This document shows positions 33,554 to 42,175 of a DNA stretch of 64,000 nucleotides, piece by piece. The DNA comes from Thermomicrobiales bacterium (lineage in GTDB: Bacteria; Chloroflexota; Chloroflexia; Thermomicrobiales; UBA6265): NCBI GenBank assembly GCA_020432165.1, contig JAGQGU010000007.1:25085-89084 (forward strand). The letters are read 5' to 3'. Numbering within the stretch: position 1 is the first letter of the stretch; every line of letters begins with the position of its first letter. The notes under the pieces were generated by a model. It had not been told where the DNA came from and did no database searches. It saw nothing but the letters and a program-made list of their open reading frames with translations. A program made the position numbers and the translations under genes.

Positions 33554-34180
33554 ATGACCCTGCGCATCTATCGACTTCCCGCCGGACCCATCGAAACCAA
33601 TGCCTATCTCGTTGTCGATACGGTATCGGGCGATGCCATGCTGGTGGATACTCCGCCGGAAGTAGCACCGATAGCTGCACATGCCGCCGAGGAGGCGGGC
33701 GCGAGCGTGCAGTACATCGTCATTACCCACGGGCACTGGGATCACATTATCGGTGCTGCAGCCACCAAGGCGATGTGGGATGTACCGATTGTCGGCCACG
33801 AACTTGTCCGGGATCGGTTGGCGGATCCAGCGCTCTCGGCGCGATCACCTTACCCGATGGAGCCGGTTGTGCTTGATCTAGCCGTGACAGAGGGCGACGA
33901 ACTCACGATTGGCGGTCACACCTTCACGATTATGCATATGCCGGGACACGATCCGGCACACATCACCCTCTATAGCGAGGTGGATGGCGTGATGCTTGGT
34001 GGTGATGTGCTCTTCCGGGACGGGCACGGTCGCACGGATCTCCCCGGATCCGATCAGGCGGTGATGAACACGACGCTGAAGCGCTTCCTTACCCTGCCAA
34101 CGGAAACGCGAGTGCTGCCGGGTCACGGTGATGAGACGACGGTCGGCCGAGAGTCTCGCTGGATTGTTCAGATACCATAA
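33554..34180 (+). CDS. metallo-beta-lactamase-fold hydrolase
   Basis: A 208-residue MBL-fold enzyme of the glyoxalase-II-like branch. Metal ligands are seen in THGHWDHIIG, MPGHDPAHI, LGGDVLFRDGHGRTDLPG and LPGHGDETTVGRE. The N-terminal strand pattern is INAY/TNAYLVV-like (TNAYLVVDTVSGDAMLVDTP). Family members act on thioesters such as S-lactoylglutathione or persulfides. No glutathione-linked neighbour is seen, so the substrate is open. AGGAG lies five bases before the start. Confidence 0.9.
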   Translation: MTLRIYRLPAGPIETNAYLVVDTVSGDAMLVDTPPEVAPIAAHAAEEAGASVQYIVITHGHWDHIIGAAATKAMWDVPIVGHELVRDRLADPALSARSPYPMEPVVLDLAVTEGDELTIGGHTFTIMHMPGHDPAHITLYSEVDGVMLGGDVLFRDGHGRTDLPGSDQAVMNTTLKRFLTLPTETRVLPGHGDETTVGRESRWIVQIP

Positions 34181-34207
34181 TTCCATAACCTCACGAGGAG
34201 GTGAATC

Positions 34208-34705
34208 ATGACCTGTGAACTCGTGCTGCGCGCGGCACATCAATCTCTTGGCAAGCTGGTCAAGGAGTATCTGGAAGCACTCGATGGTATTTCGGATGAG
34301 GATCTGAATACCTGGTTACCAGGGGCCGTCAGCAATGGTGGCGGTGAGATGAACACATTTGCCGCCATGAGTGTGCATGTGATCGGTGCTGGTAGTTGGA
34401 TGCTCTTTCATCAGGTCTTTGGTGAGGAGGTTGCGCGTGATCGCGAAGCCGAATTTCACGCTACGGCTACCCGGCAGGAGATAGACGATCTCTTCGCCAC
34501 GATGCTTTCGCGTTTGGCGGACCATATCGAGAGTGATGCCGATCTCGATCTTTACTCGCTACCTCCGACGATTCGCGAAACCGTACCCGACTGGACCCGC
34601 GCAGCCTGGCTCTTCCATGCCATCGATCACACCGCCCTGCATCTGGGACACGCGCAGATTCAACGACAACTCTGGCTTGCCGAGCGGAATATGGGCCAAC
34701 GGTGA
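34208..34705 (+). CDS. DinB-family four-helix protein
   Basis: A 165-residue DinB-like protein. Candidate metal-binding histidines are in MSVHVIGAGSWMLFHQV and LFHAIDHTALHLGHAQIQRQLWL, the usual first and last helices of the fold. Many members are thiol-S-transferase-like, and most are uncharacterised. AGGAGG lies six bases before the start. Its stop overlaps the start of the queuosine-salvage gene (GTGA), so the two are translated together. Confidence 0.82.
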   Translation: MTCELVLRAAHQSLGKLVKEYLEALDGISDEDLNTWLPGAVSNGGGEMNTFAAMSVHVIGAGSWMLFHQVFGEEVARDREAEFHATATRQEIDDLFATMLSRLADHIESDADLDLYSLPPTIRETVPDWTRAAWLFHAIDHTALHLGHAQIQRQLWLAERNMGQR

Positions 34706-35721
34706 ATTTTGATGAGACCGTAGCCGATCCACTGGAGATACGTCGTAGCTGTCTGGCGGTCGTGGAGACTGCCAGACATGTGCGTATTGATGGCGATGCC
34801 GTATCACGCCTCGCACAAGAACTTATCGATCAGGATGCCCAGCCGGAATGGGATAGCAATCTGCACTATCGTGCCGATGACGATGAACACACCGCCATGT
34901 GGATATTGGTGCTGGATACGCTCAATTTCTGTTTCTGGGCGGACGATCCTGCGCAGCGCTGGAAAGTGCGCTGGCGCGGTGAGTTGGTCGATGGTTATAT
35001 CGCACTGGTGGCAGCACTAACCAATGCGGTGGGGAGCGGCTATCCGTTGCACGATCCGCAATGGTTGGCCAATGCTTCCGAGACCGATGTGGCAGATATC
35101 CTGGCTCCTGCAGAAGGATATACGGTTATTCCGTTATTTGGTCATCGAGTAGACAACTTACGGGAACTTGGTAGAACTATGTTGGTGTATGGAGATCATC
35201 CGGCCACCAACTTTATCCACTCCGCCCGGGGATCAGCGATCGCGTTGGTGCAGCAGGTGGTGCGGGAGATTCCGAGCTTCAACGATAGCGCGCACTGGCC
35301 ACATACCGATACCGGGTTACCAGGTGGTGAGGTGCGTTTCTACAAGCGTGCCCAAATATTGGCTGGGGATCTTGCTGGTGGATTGACTGGGTCACCGTTG
35401 GGTGTCTTTCACGATCTCGGTCAGCTCACGGCGTTTGCGGACTACAAGGTGCCGCAAATTCGGCGTGAGCTCGATGTATTGATCTACGACGACCAACTGG
35501 CGAAGATTGTCGATGCTCGCCAGCGAATATCTGCCGGGAGCGAGTTGGAAGTGGAGATTCGCGCAGCGACCGTCATCGCCTGCGATCATATAGCCGCTGA
35601 TATGCGGGCATCTGGTCGGGACATCAGCTCTGCAGAACTCGATTGGTTGCTTTGGTCGCGTAGTCAGGGCATGCCTGCCGGATCACGACCCTATCACCTC
35701 ACCGAGACGATCTACTATTAG
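34702..35721 (+). CDS. queuosine salvage protein (DUF2419, Qng1-type)
   Basis: A 339-residue member of the DUF2419/Qng1 family, which cleaves queuosine 5'-phosphate to free queuine. Family blocks are DNLHYRADDDEHTAMWILVLDTLNFCFW-like (LDTLNFCFWADD), RWKVRWRGELVDGYIALVAALT, EVRFYKRAQILAGDLAGG and LTAFADYKVPQIRRELDVL. Start is GTG at 34702, overlapping the DinB stop. The family is widespread in eukaryotes and scattered in bacteria, and a Thermomicrobia enzyme has been studied structurally. No queuosine transport or tgt gene is in the window. Confidence 0.88.
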   Translation: MNFDETVADPLEIRRSCLAVVETARHVRIDGDAVSRLAQELIDQDAQPEWDSNLHYRADDDEHTAMWILVLDTLNFCFWADDPAQRWKVRWRGELVDGYIALVAALTNAVGSGYPLHDPQWLANASETDVADILAPAEGYTVIPLFGHRVDNLRELGRTMLVYGDHPATNFIHSARGSAIALVQQVVREIPSFNDSAHWPHTDTGLPGGEVRFYKRAQILAGDLAGGLTGSPLGVFHDLGQLTAFADYKVPQIRRELDVLIYDDQLAKIVDARQRISAGSELEVEIRAATVIACDHIAADMRASGRDISSAELDWLLWSRSQGMPAGSRPYHLTETIYY

Positions 35722-35741
35722 GGGTATTCGTGGAAGGGACA

Positions 35742-36098
35742 ATGATGACGCGCTTCTCACTCCTCAATATCATCTACACCAACGCTATGACTGCCTCAGT
35801 CGCCTTCTATGAGGCGCTCGGCCTGGATCGTAAGATCGCAGGCGAGGTCGATCCCTGGTGGAACGAGTTCACGCTCGATCATGCAGCGCTGGCGTTGCAC
35901 TGGAATGAGGGACGTGAGTTTCCCACTACCTCGAATCCAGAGTTGCATCTCCAGGTCGCTGCGGACGAGTTCGATGCTGTATACGATGCAGTGGCATCGA
36001 TACAACCATCGGGGATGCAGGAACTGGAAGGTTTGGGTCGTTATTTTGTGCTCACCGATCCGAACGGTGTGCGCGTGCAGATCAATGAGGTGAACTAG
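35742..36098 (+). CDS. VOC-superfamily protein (bleomycin-resistance/glyoxalase-like)
   Basis: A 118-residue VOC-fold protein: LLNIIYTNAMTASVAFYEALGL opens the first module and LEGLGRYFVLTDPNGVRVQINEVN ends the second. The central strand lacks the His at the usual metal site in module one, so it may bind a ligand without metal chemistry. AAGGGAC precedes two adjacent ATGs (35742, 35745). Its stop abuts the nitroreductase ATG with no gap, so they are probably co-translated. Confidence 0.75.
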   Translation: MMTRFSLLNIIYTNAMTASVAFYEALGLDRKIAGEVDPWWNEFTLDHAALALHWNEGREFPTTSNPELHLQVAADEFDAVYDAVASIQPSGMQELEGLGRYFVLTDPNGVRVQINEVN

Positions 36099-36698
36099 AT
36101 GAGCGATCTCTCTTTGCATGACATCATTCGCAAACGCCGCATGACACGGAACTTCACGGAAGAACCATTGGCATGGGAGGTTATCGAGCGTATCGTCGAT
36201 AACGCGCGTCGCGGGCCAACCGCTGGCTACAGTCAGGGTGTTGCCTTCGTGGCGGTGACGGATGCCGCTACCCGCGCACGCATCGCCGAGATCGCGGGCG
36301 AGGAATGGTACGTGAAGAGTGGTCATGAACCGTTCATGAGTCGGGCACCGCTGGCACTTATCATCACGACCAGTGAGGAAATCTATCACCAGCGCTACAA
36401 CGAGCCGGACAAGAAGGCCAAGGGTCAGGAAGAGATCGGTTGGCCGATTCCCTATTGGCACACCGATGCTGGTGCTGCAATGATGCTGGCGCTGCTTTCG
36501 GCGGTGGATGAAGGCCTGGGCTCGGCATTTGTCGGTGTTTACGATCCATCCGAACTTCAGCGTGCGCTGGGTATCCCGGAAGAGCATCTGCCGATCGGCA
36601 TCGCCTTCATTGGCCATGCGGCACCGGATGTGCCGAGCGGCTCGCTCAAGCGTGGACGTCGCCCTCTGGAAACCGTGCTGCATCGGGAGAAGTGGTAG
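36099..36698 (+). CDS. nitroreductase-family FMN oxidoreductase
   Basis: A 199-residue nitroreductase: DIIRKRRMTRNFTEEPLAWEVIERIVDNARRGPTAGYSQGVAFVAV opens with the FMN phosphate-binding R-x-x-R-x-F pattern. The core has HTDAGAAMMLALLSAVDEGLGSAFVGVYDPS and the end has PIGIAFIGHAAPD. It uses FMN and NAD(P)H to reduce nitro compounds, quinones or enones; the substrate is unknown. It converges with the next gene with only six bases between stops. Two smaller paralogues lie 5-6 kb downstream. Confidence 0.9.
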   Translation: MSDLSLHDIIRKRRMTRNFTEEPLAWEVIERIVDNARRGPTAGYSQGVAFVAVTDAATRARIAEIAGEEWYVKSGHEPFMSRAPLALIITTSEEIYHQRYNEPDKKAKGQEEIGWPIPYWHTDAGAAMMLALLSAVDEGLGSAFVGVYDPSELQRALGIPEEHLPIGIAFIGHAAPDVPSGSLKRGRRPLETVLHREKW

Positions 36699-36704
36699 CG
36701 ATAG

Positions 36705-37154
36705 CTACTTCGGGAGTTCACTTAGTATGTGCGCGGTGTAGTTCAGTACATTGCTGCCGCATTGACTGCCTTGGGCATCGATAGCTGTTCCTTCTCCCAA
36801 CTCCGTCACGGAGATCTCCAGCGTGATCTTGCCTCGGCTTAACAGAAGATGCACCAGCGCCAACCATACGGAGAGGCAGCCGAGGGCAACCGTGGTACCT
36901 AGATGCGCATCGCGATCGGTCTGCATGATGAGGGTGGAATCATCCCGGAAGCCGAGCGTCCATTGATCGCGTGCGAGCTGCGTCTGCAGGGTATCAAGCG
37001 TGAGCGCAGGTGAAAGCGCTGCATATGCTGTGATTCTGAACGGTTTTGCGTTCTGATAGTTGAGATAGCTGATGAAGATGGCAAGTAGAACGAGCACAAT
37101 GATAATGATCCAGCCGCTCATGCCAATGCCGGTACTTGCCTGAACCTGGTTCAT
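36705..37154 (-). CDS. two-helix membrane protein, unknown
   Basis: I do not recognise a family. A 149-residue product with a first helix at residues ~13-32 (SGWIIIIVLVLLAIFISYLNY) and a second hydrophobic stretch near 88-107 (GTTVALGCLSVWLALVHLLL). About 55 residues between them look like a compact soluble domain (YAALSPALTLDTLQTQLARDQWTLGFRDDSTLIMQ), and a second soluble part with two cysteine-free strands follows. AGGAG lies seven bases before the start. It may be a small membrane-associated regulator. Confidence 0.55.
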   Translation of the reverse strand: MNQVQASTGIGMSGWIIIIVLVLLAIFISYLNYQNAKPFRITAYAALSPALTLDTLQTQLARDQWTLGFRDDSTLIMQTDRDAHLGTTVALGCLSVWLALVHLLLSRGKITLEISVTELGEGTAIDAQGSQCGSNVLNYTAHILSELPK

Positions 37155-37256
37155 TTGTTTGCTCCTCTCACTGTAACCTCAGAGTAACAGGCATCGGTCG
37201 ACATCAAACCCATTGGCATAGGTGTCTGCGGCAACACATCAGGAGATTGCGAGAAC

Positions 37257-37700
37257 ATGGCAGAACCACCGCGAAGTGAATCTCAGGGTCTCCCGGGCTC
37301 GATTATTGTGCTCGGGGCGCTCTCGGTGTTGATCCTGCTGCTGGCGCTTGCGGTCGGACTGATCGGCTTCGGTATCGTCGATATCGATGGCGAGGATACG
37401 CCTACCCCAATTGCTGTTGCCACGGGTGAGGAGTTGCAGTTCAGCGGATTCACGGTGCGGGAATCTCGGCAGGTGGAGAATCGCCGCGAGATGGATGTTG
37501 ATGTCTCCGTTACCAATACTGGTGGGGAGACACTGGCAAATACCACGCTGATCGTGCAGTGCCTGGATGGTGGAAATGTTAGTGATAGCCAGTTGATTCC
37601 CAGCATTGCGCCGGGCGAGACGATTACCTATTCCCTGATGCTTACCGGCACCGGCGAACCGGGCTGTACCTCGCCGGTGGTCGATTTCGATACGCCTTAG
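37257..37700 (+). CDS. membrane-anchored FxLYD-like domain protein
   Basis: A 147-residue protein with one N-terminal helix (residues ~15-38, SIIVLGALSVLILLLALAVGLIGFG). A short linker follows, then a single extracellular beta-sandwich: LQFSGFTVRESRQVENRREMDVDVSVTNTGGETLANTTLIVQC...LIPSIAPGETITYSLMLTGTG. That pattern is close to FxLYD or CARDB-like domains that mediate adhesion or complex assembly. AGGAG lies 11 bases upstream. It diverges from the two-helix membrane gene, with a 102-base shared promoter region. Confidence 0.6.
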   Translation: MAEPPRSESQGLPGSIIVLGALSVLILLLALAVGLIGFGIVDIDGEDTPTPIAVATGEELQFSGFTVRESRQVENRREMDVDVSVTNTGGETLANTTLIVQCLDGGNVSDSQLIPSIAPGETITYSLMLTGTGEPGCTSPVVDFDTP

Positions 37701-37746
37701 GCACGGATTGCCCCATCGTCTCGCCATATTCCAGGCTGCCAATCCT

Positions 37747-37767
37747 TCGGCCCCCGGGGCTACGTCT
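37747..37767 (+). repeat. degenerate dispersed palindrome
   Basis: GGCCCCCGGGGCTACGTC is a collapsed form of the dispersed repeat, with the palindrome reduced to CCCCGGGG and the CTACGT tail kept. It lies between the FxLYD-like and MnmE genes. Confidence 0.45.
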
Positions 37768-37782
37768 GAGATAGGCCGAGGG

Positions 37783-39165
37783 TTACTTCCCGATGCAGAA
37801 CGTGGAGAAAATCTCCAGCAGGACCGCTTCATCCACGTTCTCACCAGTGACCTCGCCGACGGCATGCAAGGCGGCCCGGACGGAGGTTGCCAGCAGATCC
37901 TGGGGCACGCCGCTGGCATGAGCGGCCATTGCATCGGTGACATGTGCATACGCGCGATCCAGTGCCGATCGTTGCCGGGCATTGACCAGACTCGGCTGCA
38001 CACCCGCACCGGCTCTCAAGACTCCATGAAACACAGCCTCTACGTCGCTGATACCATCGCCCGTGCCAGCGCTGACATGAGCAATCGGTATATCCGGGAG
38101 AAGTACGGTTAACTCCTCCTGCGATACCTGGGCCAGATCGTGCTTGTTGATCACGATCACCACCGGAGCACGCTGATCCGGCGGGCGATTCGCCAGCACC
38201 TGCCCGATCTCCAGGTCATCCGGTGTCGGAGCTACCGAGCCATCAACCACCAATGCCACCAACGCGGCGGTGGCAAGTGCCTGGCGGCTGCGTTCCACCC
38301 CGATTTGCTCGACCGGATCCTCGGTCTCCACAATGCCTGCGGTATCGAGGAGCGTGGCTGCGATGCCACCGAGATTCATCGATTCCCGAATCACATCACG
38401 GGTGGTGCCAGCGATGGGCGTGACGATCGAGCGGTCACTACGCAGCAGTGCGTTGAGCAGACTACTCTTGCCAACGTTTGGTCGCCCCACCAGCGCAATT
38501 GTGGCGCCATCGCGGTAGAGCATGCCGCTGTTGGCACCAGCAATGACCGCCGCCAGCGCCGCTTCCGCCTGTTGCAAACCATCGTCGATATCCGATGTTT
38601 CGATTTCGTCATCCGGGAAATCGGCACTGGCATCGAGATAGGCAAGGAGCTTCACCAGAGCTGTGCTGGCTGGGGCAAGCCGTTGCGAGAGTTCGCCTGC
38701 GAGATCATTCACCGCCAGCCGCAAACTCTCCGGTGTTTGCGCGCCGATGACATTGAGCACGGCTTCGGCCTGGGCGAGATCGAGCCGACCGTGTAGAAAT
38801 GCTCGCAATGTAAACTCGCCCCGCTCCGCAGGTCGCGCTCCGGCCGCCAGAGCAACACGCAGGGTTTCCCGGAGTGGAAGTGGACCACCGTGACAACTGA
38901 TCTCGACGGTATCCTCGCGGGTATATGTGTGTGGCCCCTTCATCCATGCCAACAAGACGTCATCGATGACATCGTTGCCATCTACGATATTGCCGTAATG
39001 AAGGGTGTGAGAATCGGTCGAGGCAAGATCGATTGATCTACCGTTGGGTTTACGGAATATCCGTTGTGCAATCGCGGAGGCATCCTCACCGCTGATACGC
39101 ACAACACCGATACCGCCTTCGCCCACCGGTGTTGCGATCGCTGCGATCGTGCCGGTATCAATCAT
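37783..39165 (-). CDS. mnmE: tRNA modification GTPase MnmE
   Basis: A 460-residue GTPase that modifies wobble uridine (mnm5U/cmnm5U) together with MnmG. The N-terminal formyl-THF-binding domain opens TGTIAAIATPVGEGGIGVVRISG. The G domain has GRPNVGKSSLLNALL, GTTRDVIRE, DTAGIVE and NKHDL. The C terminus ends with the essential CIGK motif. ATG at 39165 overlaps the end of the upstream zinc-ribbon gene and suits coupling; a TTG at 39210 would add 15 residues. In many genomes mnmE belongs to the yidC cluster near the origin. Here it is about 8.4 kb beyond the putative oriC. Confidence 0.96.
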   Translation of the reverse strand: MIDTGTIAAIATPVGEGGIGVVRISGEDASAIAQRIFRKPNGRSIDLASTDSHTLHYGNIVDGNDVIDDVLLAWMKGPHTYTREDTVEISCHGGPLPLRETLRVALAAGARPAERGEFTLRAFLHGRLDLAQAEAVLNVIGAQTPESLRLAVNDLAGELSQRLAPASTALVKLLAYLDASADFPDDEIETSDIDDGLQQAEAALAAVIAGANSGMLYRDGATIALVGRPNVGKSSLLNALLRSDRSIVTPIAGTTRDVIRESMNLGGIAATLLDTAGIVETEDPVEQIGVERSRQALATAALVALVVDGSVAPTPDDLEIGQVLANRPPDQRAPVVIVINKHDLAQVSQEELTVLLPDIPIAHVSAGTGDGISDVEAVFHGVLRAGAGVQPSLVNARQRSALDRAYAHVTDAMAAHASGVPQDLLATSVRAALHAVGEVTGENVDEAVLLEIFSTFCIGK

Positions 39166-40045
39166 CGGAATTGAACATCTGAACGAGATCTCGCCATCGG
39201 GAGAGCGCAATGGTTGCGATCACAGCAATAAAGGCGACGGCTCCGTTGAAGGATCCGAACACGAGCTGAATGAGCACAATAAACCAGAGAGCGACGACAA
39301 GAAAGATGAGAAGACTAACGATGTAGGTTGCCGTTTTGCTGATCTTTCGCTGATTGCGCGAAGATCGGCTCTTTCTGGCAGATCGCTCTCGTATCTCTCT
39401 GGCAGCAACCCGGTCTGCAGGGGCGGGGCGCTCAGACGTCACGGATGGTGCGGTTTCGACAGGTTGCGAACGTTTCTTGCCTGATGGTTTGTAGCCGGTT
39501 TGCTTGTGGAGTTTGCGCAAATAGTCGTCGGTCTGGCCAACGGATGAGTTCCCGGTATCGTCCGGTTGCAGCACATCGCTGCGTCGGCTCGCAGGGGTCT
39601 GCTTTACCGGAGCTACTTCGTTTAGGGCCTGGCTGACGGGCAAGGGTGTATCCGCGGGTGGCCTGGCATAGTTCGGTACAGCAAATGCAGGCGCGGCAGT
39701 GACGACGACCTCGGGGTCGGTGATCGTCACCACATCTTCGTCATGGTCGCTATCGGCCGCTTCGGCGAGTTCCTGGGCGGTGACATCGAGATCAAAGAGC
39801 GGCCGGGGAGCGGTTGAAATGTGATCGACTTCTTCGCCAGGCGTCGGCACGCTGGCAGGGATATCAATCTCTGCCGGTTCGGGAATAGTCAGATCGACTG
39901 GTTGGGGAGCATAGGTGGGAGCAACTGTTGCGCTGCCTGCCGGCGAAGCGTAGGCTGCCAGTAGAGCACCACAATGCGGGCAGAGCACATCGGCGGTCTT
40001 TACTGCGCCACCACAATTTCCACATGCTGGTCCGTTTGCCGTCAT
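39158..40045 (-). CDS. zinc-ribbon membrane protein
   Basis: A 295-residue protein. Its N terminus is a zinc ribbon with two C-x2-C pairs: CGNCGGAVKTADVLCPHC. A long disordered, acidic and proline-rich middle follows, then an R/K-rich stretch (VAAREIRERSARKSRSSRNQRK). Two C-terminal membrane helices follow (TATYIVSLLIFLVVALWFIVLIQLVF and GAVAFIAVIATIALS). The design resembles other uncharacterised bacterial zinc-ribbon membrane proteins. Its stop overlaps the mnmE start region. It starts back to back with the small gene at 40150. Confidence 0.72.
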   Translation of the reverse strand: MTANGPACGNCGGAVKTADVLCPHCGALLAAYASPAGSATVAPTYAPQPVDLTIPEPAEIDIPASVPTPGEEVDHISTAPRPLFDLDVTAQELAEAADSDHDEDVVTITDPEVVVTAAPAFAVPNYARPPADTPLPVSQALNEVAPVKQTPASRRSDVLQPDDTGNSSVGQTDDYLRKLHKQTGYKPSGKKRSQPVETAPSVTSERPAPADRVAAREIRERSARKSRSSRNQRKISKTATYIVSLLIFLVVALWFIVLIQLVFGSFNGAVAFIAVIATIALSRWRDLVQMFNSDD

Positions 40046-40149
40046 TGTCCGCTACTCCGATTCTCGTTCTGACACATGGTCATCGCGTTCGGGTCTATGA
40101 TACGGGAGACGAACGTGCAGAAGTCGGGGTTCCCCGGCAGGAGGTTGGT

Positions 40150-40359
40150 GTGGATACCCTGGGTGTATTGGAAGGTCGGCAGGATTACAGTCTGCATGGG
40201 CAGCTTTATGCGAAGCTCTTTTTCCATATCGACGGTGATACGGAGACGATCATCCAGTGCCAACTTCCCGGCGATGCCTTCGATACCGATCTGCAGGTGG
40301 GTGATCGCATTCGTATCACCATGCTGCTGCGCACCGTGATGGAAATCCGGAAGGCATAG
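40150..40359 (+). CDS. small hypothetical protein, OB-like
   Basis: A 69-residue product from GTG at 40150, chosen because AGGAGG sits exactly five bases upstream. A longer frame in phase (ATG at 40024) would start inside the divergent zinc-ribbon gene and is rejected. The text VLEGRQDYSLHGQLYAKLFFHIDGDTETIIQCQLPGDAFDTDLQVGDRIRITMLLRTVMEIRKA reads like one five-strand OB-type barrel. No family is recognised. It is followed with one base of spacing by the next membrane-protein gene. Confidence 0.55.
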   Translation: MDTLGVLEGRQDYSLHGQLYAKLFFHIDGDTETIIQCQLPGDAFDTDLQVGDRIRITMLLRTVMEIRKA

Positions 40360-40360
40360 C

Positions 40361-40786
40361 ATGATCGCGCGTATGCGCCGCGGGGCGCTTTCCGCCCTGC
40401 TCACACTCGCCGCCGGAGTGACGTTGGTGCTAATGATGCAGGTCGATACGATCCAGTTTGCGGAGCAACGACCACTCTACGGCATCGCTGCGGCCAATCT
40501 GCTTATCGCGTGTATTGGCCCACTCTTCGATACTCTCAGTCTGATCGGGCAGGCGCTGCTGTGGACCGGTGTTGGCTGGACCGTGGCCCTCTCCCTCTTC
40601 GGGCTGGAGTCGGTCGGCGCGCTACCACTCTGGCCACTGATGTTGGCGGCTCTGGCACTTACCTTTTGGCCGCGAACACCGGAGACCACGCTCTCGCCGC
40701 TCGCCATCGGTATTGCGCTCATTGGCGGGTTTTGCATCTGTTGGCTTGGCTGGAACGATGTTCGGCTACCGGACTGGTTGGTGTAG
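40361..40786 (+). CDS. polytopic membrane protein, unknown
   Basis: A 141-residue product with four or five hydrophobic stretches: ALSALLTLAAGVTLVLMM, YGIAAANLLIACIGPLFDTL, ALLWTGVGWTVALSLFGLES, LPLWPLMLAALALTFW and LAIGIALIGGFCICWLGW. It starts two bases after the preceding stop. The nuclease gene starts two bases after its stop, so the three genes form a tight operon. I do not recognise a family. Confidence 0.6.
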   Translation: MIARMRRGALSALLTLAAGVTLVLMMQVDTIQFAEQRPLYGIAAANLLIACIGPLFDTLSLIGQALLWTGVGWTVALSLFGLESVGALPLWPLMLAALALTFWPRTPETTLSPLAIGIALIGGFCICWLGWNDVRLPDWLV

Positions 40787-40788
40787 CC

Positions 40789-41610
40789 ATGAGCGATGAC
40801 GAGCTCGTCCTGCGTTGGCCACACCAGAAATCGCTATCGCCAACATCACTGAAGACCTATTCCCAATGCGCCTATCGCATTCGCCTGCAGTATGTGGATG
40901 AGATTCCCCGCCCCGATATCTTCGTGCCGTTCTTCGCCATCGGGAATGCTACGCATTCCGCGCTCGGCACCATCGCCCAACAGATGAAGCTGGGTGTACC
41001 CACGATCGGCGAGAAAGAGATTCGCATGCTCTGCTCATTTCACATGCCCATGCACCACTATCCGAGCGAGGAGGCGTGGGAGGCCGAAGTGCAGAAGGTG
41101 CTGCGGTGGGTAGATACCGGAAAACGCTATTTGCAACGCCTGCAGGTAGAGGAGTGGTTGCTGATCGAGCACTGGGAGGCGCGTGAGATTCCATTGCTAC
41201 CAACGAAAGCTCGCTACAAACTCGGAGCGAAGCCAGATCTGGTGGTGAGAAGGCGGGATGAAGAGGGTGAGCCGCTGATTCACATCATCGACTACAAGAC
41301 TGGGCAGGTGCGGGAGGAGCCGGATGTACCGGTGATTCAGCGTTTTGCCCTGCGGCCGCTTTTGCAGGAGTGGACCGGCGATGCATCTGCCGCCAATGTG
41401 CGCTTTACGTGGATCTGGTTGGACGAGAATTATCCCCGGGATGTGGATGTGAGTGTGGAACACTGTAACCATGCCTGGCCGGAGATCATGGCACAAATGG
41501 AGTCATTGGTATCGGAAGCGATCTTTGCGCCGACACCGGGTTGGTATTGCAGATATTGCCCCTATTATCAGAACTACTGCACGGAGGAGATTCCGCCGCA
41601 GTTGGATTGA
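40789..41610 (+). CDS. PD-(D/E)XK nuclease with putative Fe-S cluster (RecB-like)
   Basis: A 273-residue nuclease of the PDDEXK_1 type. The N-terminal SPTSLKTYSQCAYRIRLQYV block is the usual opening, with one Cys. The catalytic core is AKPDLVVRR...PLIHIIDYKTGQ (D, D and K of the fold). At the end WYCRYCPYYQNYC gives three more cysteines, in the arrangement known from AddB/Cas4-type nucleases that hold a 4Fe-4S cluster between termini. It probably acts in DNA end processing or repair. It lies two bases after the membrane-protein gene. Confidence 0.88.
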   Translation: MSDDELVLRWPHQKSLSPTSLKTYSQCAYRIRLQYVDEIPRPDIFVPFFAIGNATHSALGTIAQQMKLGVPTIGEKEIRMLCSFHMPMHHYPSEEAWEAEVQKVLRWVDTGKRYLQRLQVEEWLLIEHWEAREIPLLPTKARYKLGAKPDLVVRRRDEEGEPLIHIIDYKTGQVREEPDVPVIQRFALRPLLQEWTGDASAANVRFTWIWLDENYPRDVDVSVEHCNHAWPEIMAQMESLVSEAIFAPTPGWYCRYCPYYQNYCTEEIPPQLD

Positions 41611-41625
41611 AAGGAGACGGTGATT

Positions 41626-42171
41626 ATGGCCGAGGTCGTTATCGCCAGCGTGGATGAGGCGTTGGAATCTATCCGTAAGACTCGCCAGGTGCGCCTGTAT
41701 GTCGAGGGCGATGTAACTGAGGAACAGTTGCATCAGTTGCTGGAGATCGCCCGCTGGACTGGCTCCAGTCGCAATACCCAGCCCTGGCGCTTTGTGGTGA
41801 TACAGAACAAGGAAACGCTGGCGCAACTGGCAAGCCTGCGGGAGAACATCACCTGGGTTGCGGATGCCGCCCTGGCTATCGGATTGGTGAGTCCGGGTGT
41901 TAATCCGCCGCACGAAGCCTACGATGAAGGTCGCGTGACCGAGCGGCTGCTGATCGCGGCACGGATGCTGGGTCTTGGTGCAGGCACCGCCTGGTTCGGC
42001 GAGCCGGAGCGCGAGGCGCAGGCCAAAGCGCTGCTCAACGTGCCGGAGGAGAAGACGCTGCGCTGCATCGTCGCGATCGGACCCTATGTCACCAGCAAGG
42101 ATCCGCGTCCGACTGGTCCGAAACCGGGCCGCCTCTCGCTGGATGAGCTGGTTTATTGGGAGAAGATGTAG
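41626..42171 (+). CDS. nitroreductase-family protein, first of a tandem pair
   Basis: A 181-residue small nitroreductase. It has SIRKTRQVRLYVEGDV, LLEIARWTGSSRNTQPWRFVVI and RVTERLLIAARMLGLGAGTAWF, and ends LSLDELVYWEKM. It is shorter than classical nitroreductases but keeps the FMN-site R-x-x-R and N-x-Q-P-W elements. AAGGAG lies upstream; either GTG at 41620 or ATG at 41626 may be used. The next gene is a clear paralogue, so the pair may form a heterodimer or may have diverged in substrate. Confidence 0.87.
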   Translation: MAEVVIASVDEALESIRKTRQVRLYVEGDVTEEQLHQLLEIARWTGSSRNTQPWRFVVIQNKETLAQLASLRENITWVADAALAIGLVSPGVNPPHEAYDEGRVTERLLIAARMLGLGAGTAWFGEPEREAQAKALLNVPEEKTLRCIVAIGPYVTSKDPRPTGPKPGRLSLDELVYWEKM

Positions 42172-42175
42172 CGTT

